This document shows, piece by piece, positions 8,859 through 17,173 of a stretch of DNA of 54,814 nt. The notes below the pieces were generated by a model, which was not told the DNA's origin, did no database searches, and saw nothing but the letters and a program-made list of their open reading frames with translations. Position 1 is the first letter of the stretch, and each line of letters opens with the position of its first letter. This DNA is from a gamma proteobacterium HTCC2207 (GTDB lineage: Bacteria > Pseudomonadota > Gammaproteobacteria > Pseudomonadales > Porticoccaceae): contig CAJJAO010000022.1 in NCBI GenBank assembly GCA_905182265.1, forward strand, positions 1 through 54,814. The letters run 5' to 3'. The position numbers and the translations under genes were made by a program.

Positions 8859-8889
8859 TATTATTTTCCTGAATTAATCATGATTTGCG

Positions 8890-8957
8890 GTCATTCTACT
8901 CCCAACCTAGATAATGGTATTGACCCGAATGACAGTTTTTTCATTATTACAGTCATT
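8890..8957. promoter_or_regulatory. Three GTCATT/AATGAC boxes in the divergent region, possible operator
   Basis: GTCATTC at 8890-8896 is the exact inverse of GAATGAC at 8927-8933, and GTCATT recurs at 8952-8957, forming two inverted pairs in the 176-base space between the divergent reductase and thiolase genes. That geometry fits a dimeric regulator acting on both promoters. No -35/-10 pair could be chosen confidently. Confidence 0.3.
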
Positions 8958-9034
8958 GGCTTATGTAGTCTAATCACCTATTCTTGAGAACATTCTTATA
9001 TCACTAATAAAAACCAAACCACTGGAAAGCCATT

Positions 9035-10315
9035 ATGACCAAGATTCGCAAAGTAGCCATCGTCGGCGGAAGTAGAATTCCCTTTGTTCGCAGCAATACT
9101 ACCTACAGCGACGCGAGCAATATGGACATGCTCACGGCCGCCTTAAAGGGGCTTGTGCAGCGCTTTGACTTGGAAGGTGAACGTTTGGGTGAAGTCGCCG
9201 CTGGGGCCGTGATGAAGCATTCTAGGGATTTTAATTTGGCTCGCGAAGCAACCTTAGATTCTGGCCTGTCTCTGCAAACCCCAGCCTATGATGTACAGCA
9301 AGCCTGCGGTACTGGCCTCGAAGCCGCTATCTTGGTCGGCAATAAAATAGCCTTGGGGCAAATTGACTCTGGTATTGCGGGTGGCACAGATACAGCTAGT
9401 GATGCACCTATAGCCCTCAATGAAAAATATCGCAAAATGGTACTGCGCCTAAACCGTGCCAAAACTTTAGGCCAACGCTTAAAAGTACTGGCAAGTGTTA
9501 GGCCCAGCTTTATGGTGCCTGCCATACCAGCCAATGCCGAGCCTCGGACAGGGCTTTCTATGGGCCAGCACTGTGAGCTTATGGTTAAAGAATGGGGCGT
9601 TAGTCGTGAAGACCAAGATCAGCTGACCTATAACAGCCACCAGAATCTAATCGCAGCCTACGAGCGCGGATTTTTTGATGATCTTATTAAGCCCTTTAAT
9701 GGTGTCAGCCGCGATGGCATTATGCGTGATACGCCTCTAGAAAAGCTGGCAAAACTCAAGCCCGCCTACGACCGTGAAAATGGCACATTGACCGCCGCCA
9801 ACTCCACCGCCCTCACCGACGGTGCTGCCGCGGTTTTACTCGCCAGCGAGGAATGGGCCGCCGCGCGTAACCTACCAGTACAGGCCTATCTCACGCATAG
9901 CGAAGTAGCTGCGGTGGATTTCTATACAGAGGGTCAACAGAGTGAAGGCCTACTCATGGCCCCAGCTTACGCGGTGCCAAGAATGCTAGCTCGCGCTGGC
10001 TTAACATTACAGGATTTTGATTTCTATGAGATTCACGAAGCCTTCGCCGCTCAGGCGCTATGCACAATGAAGGCTTGGGAAGACGCAGATTTCTGCAAAA
10101 ATAAACTCGGGCTAGACGGCCCACTAGGCAGCATTGATCGTTCAAAACTCAATGTAAATGGTTCAAGCGTAGCCACCGGTCACCCCTTTGCCGCGACCGG
10201 GCCAAGAATCATTGCGACATTGGCAAAATTACTGGAACAAAAAGGGAAAGGTAGAGGTCTTATTTCTATCTGCGCTGCTGGTGGCCAAGGTGTCACCGCT
10301 ATTATCGAGAGATAA
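9035..10315 (+). CDS. Acetyl-CoA C-acyltransferase (thiolase), FadI/FadA2-like
   Basis: Cleaves 3-ketoacyl-CoA with CoA, or condenses in reverse. The 426-residue protein has the acylated cysteine in QQACGTGLEAA (Cys91), the His of VATGHPFAATG near residue 380 and the second Cys in SICAAGGQG near 412. Its length and its GLSMGQHCE loop match the FadI/FadA2 subgroup rather than the ~390-residue FadA. Divergent from the FabG4-like gene and followed by its own strong terminator. Confidence 0.9.
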   Translation: MTKIRKVAIVGGSRIPFVRSNTTYSDASNMDMLTAALKGLVQRFDLEGERLGEVAAGAVMKHSRDFNLAREATLDSGLSLQTPAYDVQQACGTGLEAAILVGNKIALGQIDSGIAGGTDTASDAPIALNEKYRKMVLRLNRAKTLGQRLKVLASVRPSFMVPAIPANAEPRTGLSMGQHCELMVKEWGVSREDQDQLTYNSHQNLIAAYERGFFDDLIKPFNGVSRDGIMRDTPLEKLAKLKPAYDRENGTLTAANSTALTDGAAAVLLASEEWAAARNLPVQAYLTHSEVAAVDFYTEGQQSEGLLMAPAYAVPRMLARAGLTLQDFDFYEIHEAFAAQALCTMKAWEDADFCKNKLGLDGPLGSIDRSKLNVNGSSVATGHPFAATGPRIIATLAKLLEQKGKGRGLISICAAGGQGVTAIIER

Positions 10316-10358
10316 AGCCTATTTTAAGGCTGCGTATAGAGTCTCTTTCTCCCCCTCT

Positions 10359-10392
10359 GGGCCTTACTGTTGTGTCGTAAGGCCCTTTTTTT
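10359..10392 (+). terminator. Intrinsic terminator of the thiolase gene
   Basis: A perfect 9-bp stem GGGCCTTAC (10359-10367) with GTAAGGCCC (10377-10385), a 9-nt loop, then seven T. It lies 43 bases after the thiolase stop codon. Confidence 0.93.
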
Positions 10393-10452
10393 CGCCCCGA
10401 TTTCTAACCACACTCACTAGAATCTAAAATCTAAAAGCTAAAAGCTAAAAGC

Positions 10453-10509
10453 CTACTAAATAGCCATGAGCCTAATAAATAGCCATAAGCCTGATAAATA
10501 GCCATGAGC
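10453..10509. repeat. Three 19-nt tandem units containing AAATAGCCATGAGC
   Basis: Units at 10453-10471, 10472-10490 and 10491-10509 differ at a few positions each, and are preceded by AAAGCT-type shorter repeats (10432-10452). The array sits 14 bases downstream of the antiporter stop codon, read on the minus strand. Confidence 0.93.
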
Positions 10510-10522
10510 AGACTAATATCCC

Positions 10523-11869
10523 TTATAAGCCAACAAGCACAAACAACAGCCCCGCAAGACTCGCCGCAATCAATGCGTAAGGCAGCTGACTCAAGGCATG
10601 CTCCATCACACCACTACCCGTGCTCTGGGCGACCAACACCGTTGAATCACTGTAGAAACAGGCGTGGCTGCCAAAAGAGCTCGCCGACAATAGTGCACCG
10701 ATCATTAGTGGCATTGGCACATCCATAGCGACGGCTAAAGGCATTACGATGGGTATGGCAATAGCGAAAACACCCCAAGAAGACCCAGTGGCAAAGGCCA
10801 CTAGCGCCATGGTAATAAACGTCACCAATGGCAACATTAGGGGAGACATCAATGGCGTCACCGAATCAATCACATACTGAGGTAGACCCAGTTGGTCATT
10901 GACTGCCTTAAACATAAAGGCAGTCACCACCACCGCTAGAGGCGGCAGCATAATTTTAAAACCATCCATTACGGCATCTAGGGCCGCTTTAAATGGTAAT
11001 AGGTTTTGTAGCACCATCATGGGTACCGTAATCGCCAAGGTCACCATCACACCTTTGAGTAAATCAATATCGAAGTACCAAGAGAAACCAATTAACGATA
11101 GCAGTGGCAGCAAGAACGTCCACAGAGTTGCGCCCGTGTCGCTAGGGTCTGCACCCTCATCAAACTCAGTTACCTGTTCAAGTGCCAGAGTGCCCTTCTG
11201 GGCCATCGCCTCCGCACGCTTCATGGGGCCTATTAATGGCAACCGCCCAGTGGCCACCAAAGGTACTAGCATAATCGCGATCCAAGCGTAGAACATATAG
11301 GGAATGCCAGAAATATACATGCGCATACCCTCACCGGCTGCCGCAGTACCTGTATCTTCTAATAAGGCAGCAAAATAAACAGCCCAAGTAGAAATGGGCA
11401 CAATCACGCAGGTGGGTGCTGCGGTTGAGTCAACCACATAGGAAAGCATAGAGCGGGATACTTTATAACGGTCAGTGACCTTTTTCATAGAAGAGCCAAT
11501 GGCAATGGCATTGAGATAATCGTCTATAAAAATAACCATGCCTAACAGCCAGGTGACCAGCAAGGATTTATCCCGCGTATTGGCTTTAGCAGCCAAGGTG
11601 TTGGCAAAGGCGCTAGCGGCACCTGTTTTAATTAGCAGCATAATCAAACTGCCCATCAGGCCACAGACCATAATGACCCAACCGATGGTCTCATCCATCA
11701 TAATCTCTAGACTGAGATCAGCCACACCGCCAATGACAGTAGCTGGGTTAATTAACAAAAGCCCGGCTATAACACCAGACAAAAGAGCCAAGATAGGACG
11801 GTGAGTCAGCACCGCAATGCTAATAACAACAACGGTGGGGATTAGGCTTATTGCACCGAAACTTTCCAT
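10523..11869 (-). CDS. NhaC-family Na+/H+ antiporter-like membrane protein
   Basis: A 448-residue inner-membrane protein with roughly 11-12 hydrophobic segments and little hydrophilic sequence. The FIDDYLNAIAIGSSM region and the SYVVDSTAAPTCVI stretch are typical of the NhaC ion transporter superfamily, whose members exchange sodium for protons or carry amino and organic acids. The real substrate cannot be read from sequence. GAGG precedes the ATG. It lies 107 bases after the hydrolase gene on the same strand and may be co-transcribed. Confidence 0.82.
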   Translation of the reverse strand: MESFGAISLIPTVVVISIAVLTHRPILALLSGVIAGLLLINPATVIGGVADLSLEIMMDETIGWVIMVCGLMGSLIMLLIKTGAASAFANTLAAKANTRDKSLLVTWLLGMVIFIDDYLNAIAIGSSMKKVTDRYKVSRSMLSYVVDSTAAPTCVIVPISTWAVYFAALLEDTGTAAAGEGMRMYISGIPYMFYAWIAIMLVPLVATGRLPLIGPMKRAEAMAQKGTLALEQVTEFDEGADPSDTGATLWTFLLPLLSLIGFSWYFDIDLLKGVMVTLAITVPMMVLQNLLPFKAALDAVMDGFKIMLPPLAVVVTAFMFKAVNDQLGLPQYVIDSVTPLMSPLMLPLVTFITMALVAFATGSSWGVFAIAIPIVMPLAVAMDVPMPLMIGALLSASSFGSHACFYSDSTVLVAQSTGSGVMEHALSQLPYALIAASLAGLLFVLVGL

Positions 11870-11976
11870 TAACGACCTCTTTTTTCAATATGGGCTATAC
11901 AGTTGTTTCCCTGACATTAGCACATAGTGTGGCCTATCACCCCTACCCCAAAGCTGTAGCTAAAAGAGCCTAATAT

Positions 11977-12876
11977 TTAAAGCCGTGCTTTATTCGCATT
12001 GGCCGCAATTAAATCAACAAAGCTTGGCAACAGTTCATGGGGCAAGGTATGGCCCATCCCCTCAAACAACGCTAGCTGAGCATGGGTAATATGCTTGGCA
12101 GTATCTATACCGCCGCTCACGGGCACCAGCACATCCTGATTGCCATGAATAATCAATACCGGCGCAGTAATGGTGCTCAATAAATGGGCTCGTCCTGGTG
12201 CTGTGCGGATGGCCGCGATCTGACGCAGATAGCCTGCGGGGTTACTCGAACGTTTATGCTCAGCCTTGATTAAACTGCGCACATCGTCATCAGACATAGG
12301 GTAGGCAGGGCTGCCAATCATCTGCCAAATTTCCACCGAGTTATCCAATGCACTGCGCTCTTTGGTCACCGGTTTAACCATACTAGCAGCCACTTTAAGT
12401 GAAGACATTCCCTTACCGCGCTCGCCACTGGTAGACATAATTGAGCATAGAGATAAAATTCTATCGGGATACTTTGCGGTGACCAGCTGGCTGATCATGC
12501 CCCCCATAGACATACCCACAATATGGGCCTGTTGAATGTCGAGTGCGTCCAAGATACCTACAGTATCTGCTGCCATATCATCAAGACTGTAGGGTGCAGT
12601 CACCGGAATACCCAAATAATATTTCAGCAATAGACGGGCAAAGCCCGGCGCCTTAACTCCATCCATTTTGTCGGTCAGGCCTATATCGCGATTATCAAAA
12701 CGGATAACGCGAAACCCTTTACTGACCAGCAGCTCACAGAGCGCTAATGGCCAGCGCACCAGCTGGTTGTAAAGGCCGGCAACCAGCAATATTGCTGGAG
12801 CAGAGGGGTCGCCAAACTCCTCATAGGCCATGTTCAAACCATTGGATTTTAGGTACTTGGTGGCATCTGTTTTCAC
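11977..12876 (-). CDS. Alpha/beta-fold hydrolase
   Basis: A 299-residue soluble hydrolase. The nucleophile elbow is GMSMGG (Ser123), the probable acid is the Asp of HGNQDVLVPV near residue 250, and the His lies in GMGHTLP near 276. The N-terminal strand-loop VAGLYNQLVRWP resembles the HG/oxyanion region of esterases and epoxide-hydrolase-like proteins. The start is GTG at 12876; the next in-frame ATG (residue 16) would cut the first strand. It sits after an acyl-CoA ligase with a stop-rich repeat between them. Substrate unknown, likely a carboxylic ester or thioester. Confidence 0.8.
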   Translation of the reverse strand: MKTDATKYLKSNGLNMAYEEFGDPSAPAILLVAGLYNQLVRWPLALCELLVSKGFRVIRFDNRDIGLTDKMDGVKAPGFARLLLKYYLGIPVTAPYSLDDMAADTVGILDALDIQQAHIVGMSMGGMISQLVTAKYPDRILSLCSIMSTSGERGKGMSSLKVAASMVKPVTKERSALDNSVEIWQMIGSPAYPMSDDDVRSLIKAEHKRSSNPAGYLRQIAAIRTAPGRAHLLSTITAPVLIIHGNQDVLVPVSGGIDTAKHITHAQLALFEGMGHTLPHELLPSFVDLIAANANKARL

Positions 12877-12902
12877 GTGATTACTCGTCTATTTATTTAC
12901 AT

Positions 12903-12978
12903 AACTATTAACAAACTATTAACATAGCTATCAACACAACTATTAGCGTTACTGTTAGCGAAACTATTAACGTTACTA
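12903..12978 (-). repeat. Degenerate 12-nt tandem array including the ligase stop codon, rich in in-frame stops
   Basis: On the minus strand, 12-nt units resembling TAATAGTTTCGC follow the TAG stop of the upstream ligase (12976-12978), which is itself part of the first unit. As the period is a multiple of three, the units stay in the ligase frame: the 24 codons after the TAG contain eleven further TAA, TAG or TGA codons. Confidence 0.9.
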
Positions 12979-14610
12979 GTCGCGCAGCTCTCTGCGCAAG
13001 ATTTTACCTACTGGAGACTTGGGCAGATCATCAGAAAACTCGATAATCTTGGGTACCTTATAAGCCGTAAGCTCCTGGCGACAGTGATCTTTGATTTCGG
13101 CTTCGGTTAACGCGGGATTACTGGACACCACAAATAGCTTAACCGCTTCACCGGTTTTATCATCCTTCACACCCACCACTGCGCATTCAATAATATCGGG
13201 ATGGCTGTAAACAACATCTTCAATTTCGTTGGGATACACATTAAAACCAGACACCAAGACCATGTCCTTAATTCGGTCGACAATACTCAGGAAACCATCA
13301 GCTCCCCTCACCCCTACATCACCGGTACGGAACCAACCATCGGCATCAATCGCCTCTGCAGTAGCCTCTGGCCGCTGCCAATAGCCCTGCATAATCTGTG
13401 CACCGCGAACGCAGATCTCCCCACGCTCATCATGGCCAACGCTGGCACCTGTATCATCAACTAGCTTAATCTCCTGAGCAATCATGCTCTTACCTACTGT
13501 GCCAAGGCGTCTATTAGCCGGGCTATTACAGGTAAGTACCGCCGCCGTTTCCGAAAGGCCGTAACCTTCAAAAATTTTCGACCCAGTGCGTTCAAACCAC
13601 TCGTCGGCAATCTCTTTAACCAATGCCGTACCGCCAGCAACAATCCCTTTTACAGCAGAGAAATCAATTTTATCAAAGTCAGGGTGACTCATCAGCCCCT
13701 GCAGTAATGTGTTCACACTGGCCATGCTGGTAAATTTATACTGCCGCATCAATGCCACCAGCGCATCTGCATCCCTTGGGTCAGGCACCAGCACCGATAG
13801 GCTACCAGCAATAAACCCACCGATTACATTCATGGTGAAGCCAAATACATGGTAGAGCGGCATAGGCGCAATTAAGATTTCATCGTCATCAGTCTCTTCA
13901 AAAACACTCAGCTTGGACATGCGACGCCCGGCGAATACATTACCGTGGCTTAACATGGCACCCTTAGCTGGCCCTGTGGTTCCGCCGGTATATTGCAATA
14001 CCGCCAAATCATCCATGCTCATAATCACCTTGGGCATCACTAGATCAGCCCCCAGCGCCAAAGCATCGGGCAAGGTCACTACATTGGTCAAGCTTGTCTG
14101 TGGTGCGGGCTGCGCCTGCAACATATCCATTGCATGGGTAGCGATAACGGTTTCGATGCCAGTGTTAGGCACTACCTGTTCGGTCACCGGCAGCAAGTCA
14201 CTTAACACTACCAGCGCCTTAGCTCCAGAGTCATTAAACTGGTGCAGCTGCTCGCGCGCGGTATACATGGGGTTGGTATTAACAACGGTTAAACCAATAC
14301 GCAGTGCGCCCCACACAACGATAGGAAACTGGTTGATATTGGGTAGCTGAATCGCTATGCGATCACCAGGCTTTAGACCGCAAGACTCCGCCAAAAAGGC
14401 ACCAAAATTACGACTATGGGCTTCTATATCGGCATAGGATAATGTCTGCCCCAAACAATGAAATGCGGGCTTTTTTGCAAACTCAGCGCAAGATTGATCA
14501 AAGGCATCCACCAAACTGGCATAGCCTTCTACATTTAGCTCAATGAGTTTTTGTTGTGCGAAAGAAAGCTTTGTAGAAGAAAGCTTTGTAGAAGAAAGCG
14601 TTGTAGACAT
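12976..14610 (-). CDS. Long-chain acyl-CoA ligase (FadD-like)
   Basis: ATP-dependent activation of fatty acids to acyl-CoA through an acyl-adenylate. The 544-residue protein has the P-loop-like YTGGTTGPAKGAML (208-221), the A5 motif FEGYGLSE, the TGD of GWFRTGDVG, and the C-terminal catalytic lysine in LPKSPVGKILRR, so it looks complete. The first 16 residues are a triple STT/KLS repeat encoded by a 15-nt tandem duplication beginning at the start codon. The nearby alkylsulfatase could supply it with fatty acids after alcohol oxidation. Which chain lengths it uses is not visible. Confidence 0.9.
   Translation of the reverse strand: MSTTLSSTKLSSTKLSFAQQKLIELNVEGYASLVDAFDQSCAEFAKKPAFHCLGQTLSYADIEAHSRNFGAFLAESCGLKPGDRIAIQLPNINQFPIVVWGALRIGLTVVNTNPMYTAREQLHQFNDSGAKALVVLSDLLPVTEQVVPNTGIETVIATHAMDMLQAQPAPQTSLTNVVTLPDALALGADLVMPKVIMSMDDLAVLQYTGGTTGPAKGAMLSHGNVFAGRRMSKLSVFEETDDDEILIAPMPLYHVFGFTMNVIGGFIAGSLSVLVPDPRDADALVALMRQYKFTSMASVNTLLQGLMSHPDFDKIDFSAVKGIVAGGTALVKEIADEWFERTGSKIFEGYGLSETAAVLTCNSPANRRLGTVGKSMIAQEIKLVDDTGASVGHDERGEICVRGAQIMQGYWQRPEATAEAIDADGWFRTGDVGVRGADGFLSIVDRIKDMVLVSGFNVYPNEIEDVVYSHPDIIECAVVGVKDDKTGEAVKLFVVSSNPALTEAEIKDHCRQELTAYKVPKIIEFSDDLPKSPVGKILRRELRD
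14564..14608 (-). repeat. Three 15-nt tandem units at the 5' end of the ligase gene
   Basis: GAAAGCTTTGTAGAA occurs at 14564-14578 and 14579-14593, with a variant at 14594-14608 that runs into the start codon. The unit keeps frame and codes for repeated Ser-Ser-Thr-Lys-Leu. Confidence 0.96.
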
Positions 14611-14726
14611 ATCGAGCCTATCCCTATTTTTATTATTATTTTTTATTATTCGTTAACCTAACAGCTTGAACTAAATCAGACTGCTATCTTATTACCCTAG
14701 AAATACCTTTGGAGATTTTTATTAGA

Positions 14727-14756
14727 GCTTTTCATTCGCGCTTTTCATTCGCGCTT
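14727..14756. repeat. 13-nt direct repeat downstream of the alkylsulfatase gene
   Basis: GCTTTTCATTCGC at 14727-14739 and 14740-14752, then a GCTT partial unit. It lies about 28 bases beyond the alkylsulfatase stop codon on the minus strand. Confidence 0.93.
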
Positions 14757-14783
14757 CAATAACATTCATACTGTGCCCAATGT

Positions 14784-16763
14784 TTACGGAAGAACAATAT
14801 TAAAGTTATCGTTAGACTCGCCCAGCAGCGAGAAAAACTTAATAAGCTTTAAGGCACTGCCCTCAACTTCTAAGTCATCAGAGGTCAACAAGCTCGCAAT
14901 GCCTACTTGCTTCATCAGCACCTGAAAAAATAATTCTCGAGTAAGAATGACACTAGCATCTGCACTTTCATCATAGGGTAATTCAGAATAGTGCATTACG
15001 GAATTCCTAATGGTCAGAACAAAATTCTGATCAAGATCCCTGAATAACACATTAATTTTTAACCGCTCACCTGCAGCTTTTTCAGCGTCCAAACTTACAG
15101 ATAACAGTTTCATGAACTCAATCAATGGAACCTGTAAAATAAACTCTCGAGAGGCCAGCTTAGTAAACCCTTCAACGGCCTTTCCCTTAGCAAGCTCTTG
15201 AGCACCGGATAAGTAAATATCTCTCCAGGGACCAGATTCAGCCTGGTAACCCATCTGACGATAGGCCTCGGCCAACATATTTCGCGCTTGCATATTATCT
15301 GGCTCAGCAAAAACAACATGGTTTAGAACTTCACCCACCCAGCGATATTCGCCTTTTTCCAGATAGAGTGCCGCCTTCTCAAGAACCGCATCCGATCCGC
15401 CCATAAACTCAACATAGCGCAGCGACGATTCAACTGGCGGCAGCGGATTAAGCTGTGCCGGGTTACCCTCATACCAACCAAAATAATGCTGATACACCGC
15501 CTTACTGTTATGACTCAAAGTGCCGTAATAGCCCCGAAGATGGAAATTTCCCGCCAGGGTTTCAGGCAGCTTTAACCGCTCGGCAATTTCTCTTGGCGTG
15601 TAACCAATATTGGCCAGACGCAATGTCTGGTCATGGGTAAACTTGTACATATCTTGTTGTTGCTGCATCTGGGTGATAATGCGATCGTGACCCCAGGTCG
15701 GCCAGTGATGACTGTTAAAGAACACCTCAACCTCATCAAGGCGATCTATGGACTGGCCAATATAATCACTCCACAACAGCGCATCGCGAACCTTGGCACC
15801 ACGCAAGGTCAGCACGTTATGCATCACATGACTAAGAATTTCGGCACCACAAAAAGCCTTCCATTTGGGAAGATAAAAAGTCAGTTCCGCAGGAGCTTCA
15901 GTACCCGGCATATTATAAAAATCGAATTCAACACCATCGACAATCGTTTTACTTTCAGGCTGATCGATTACTACGGTGGGTGGAAGAATTGAAATGCTGC
16001 CAAAGATAACCTGCTTACCAAGACCCGCGTCCACATGGCCAGTGGCCGAACGTTCAAGCAGATCGCCAAACATATAACTGCCACGACGAGTCATGGTGGG
16101 GCCGGCAATAATATTCTCACTGGTGGCCTCTGCCATAAATCCAACAGGTGCAATAATCGGCACATTCTTGGCCACTGCTTCCTGTGAATTAATTAACGAC
16201 AAGACGCCACCAAAATGGTCAATATGGCTATGAGTAAAAATGACACCGGTTAAATTGATTTTACCGAGGTGCAGCTCTGCAAAGTCCATGGCAGACTTTG
16301 TGGTTTCCAAGGTAGTCAGTGGGTCGACTAGAATCCAACCATTGTCACTTTTAATTAATGTACTGTTAGCAAGATCAAAACCGCGCAATTGGTAAATACC
16401 TTCATCGACTTTAAACAGTCCACGAATGTTATTTAATTTGGCCTGACGCCAAAGACTTGGGTTAACAGTGTCTGGCGCTTCACCCTGAATAAAATCATAG
16501 GCAGCCCCATCCCAGATCTGTATGCCACTAGCTGCAATAACAGAATCATTAGGTGCTTCGGCTACCATGCCGCGTCTTGCATCTTCAAAGTCTTGCTGAT
16601 GATCAAGATCTAGGTTGTCGGCAAATTTCTGATTGGCGGCTATAGTGAATTTGCTTGCTTCCGATTTGGCGGTTTGTGACGCCTGCTGTGATTGTTCACA
16701 ACCGGTAAATATTAGAAGGATAAAAAAGGAAAGTGCTAATTTACAGCTGAAATGTTTGTTCAT
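14784..16763 (-). CDS. Lipoprotein alkyl sulfatase (SdsA1-like metallo-beta-lactamase fold)
   Basis: Hydrolyses linear alkyl sulfates such as dodecyl sulfate to alcohol and sulfate, outside the cytoplasm. The 659-residue precursor begins with a lipoprotein signal ending in the lipobox FTGC (Cys22). Domains: metallo-beta-lactamase with THSHIDHFGG (zinc ligands His178, His180, Asp182, His183), a helical dimerisation domain, and a C-terminal SCP2-like domain that binds the alkyl chain. AAGGG precedes the ATG. The gene starts only about 50 bases from the first palindromic element, so its promoter lies within or beyond that element. Alkyl-sulfatase identity is well supported; the exact chain preference is not. 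Confidence 0.88.
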   Translation of the reverse strand: MNKHFSCKLALSFFILLIFTGCEQSQQASQTAKSEASKFTIAANQKFADNLDLDHQQDFEDARRGMVAEAPNDSVIAASGIQIWDGAAYDFIQGEAPDTVNPSLWRQAKLNNIRGLFKVDEGIYQLRGFDLANSTLIKSDNGWILVDPLTTLETTKSAMDFAELHLGKINLTGVIFTHSHIDHFGGVLSLINSQEAVAKNVPIIAPVGFMAEATSENIIAGPTMTRRGSYMFGDLLERSATGHVDAGLGKQVIFGSISILPPTVVIDQPESKTIVDGVEFDFYNMPGTEAPAELTFYLPKWKAFCGAEILSHVMHNVLTLRGAKVRDALLWSDYIGQSIDRLDEVEVFFNSHHWPTWGHDRIITQMQQQQDMYKFTHDQTLRLANIGYTPREIAERLKLPETLAGNFHLRGYYGTLSHNSKAVYQHYFGWYEGNPAQLNPLPPVESSLRYVEFMGGSDAVLEKAALYLEKGEYRWVGEVLNHVVFAEPDNMQARNMLAEAYRQMGYQAESGPWRDIYLSGAQELAKGKAVEGFTKLASREFILQVPLIEFMKLLSVSLDAEKAAGERLKINVLFRDLDQNFVLTIRNSVMHYSELPYDESADASVILTRELFFQVLMKQVGIASLLTSDDLEVEGSALKLIKFFSLLGESNDNFNIVLP

Positions 16764-16812
16764 ATTGTGCTGCCCTTATTGTTATTTTTATCCCATCGAA
16801 TAGGTTTGTAGC

Positions 16813-16920
16813 GTTGGCTGTAAAATCTGCTGATGAGGACACGCTGTAAATACATCCTTGTAAGCTCGGGTGCAGCATCCCTGCTGCACACGGTCCTCCT
16901 CAGCAGATTTCACACCCACC
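16813..16920 (+). repeat. Palindromic structured element, copy 1
   Basis: Outer arms 16813-16840 and 16893-16920 are inverted complements (24 of 28; the inner 18 match at 17). They enclose a 52-nt core (16841-16892) beginning ACGCTGTAAATACATCC, followed by TTGTAAGCTC and a 7-bp hairpin GTGCAGC-loop-GCTGCAC. The core matches the second element in reverse orientation. No coding potential. It is between the thiolase 3' end and the alkylsulfatase 5' end. Confidence 0.93.
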
Positions 16921-16988
16921 TTAGCATCACTATTTGTGCACTATTTTCAACAAAAAAACTTATTAAGTATCGCAATGGTGCGCATAAA

Positions 16989-17098
16989 GTTTAGACACAG
17001 GGATTCCCTTATAAAACCATATGCCGCATGGACGCGGCATCTGAGCTTACAGGGATGTATTCACAGCGTGTTTTATAAGGGAATCCCTGTGTTTAAAC
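16989..17098 (-). repeat. Palindromic structured element, copy 2 (inverted)
   Basis: Arms 16989-17017 and 17070-17098 are inverted complements at 28 of 29 positions, but unrelated in sequence to the arms of copy 1. The core (17018-17069, read on the minus strand) is also 52 nt: 25 of its first 27 bases match copy 1, and its hairpin ATGCCGC-loop-GCGGCAT differs from that of copy 1 by paired compensatory changes. Confidence 0.93.
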
Positions 17099-17128
17099 GC
17101 CACCGACTCTAAAAAGAACCCGGTGGCG
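17098..17128 (-). terminator. Possible hairpin terminator of the maoC-SDR-thiolase operon
   Basis: An 8-bp stem CGCCACCG (17098-17105) with CGGTGGCG (17121-17128) lies 46 bases beyond the thiolase stop codon on the minus strand. Only a short T tract follows (CGTTTAAAC), so termination is uncertain; it abuts the outer arm of palindromic element copy 2. Confidence 0.4.
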
Positions 17129-17173
17129 CATTTAACATTTACTACATTACTTCTAATTCAAAAACGTCTTAAA

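Noticed and set aside
16813..17098. Integron attC sites
   Set aside because: Self-complementary arms resemble attC, but I see no RYYYAAC core sites and no cassette between the copies, and no integrase gene.
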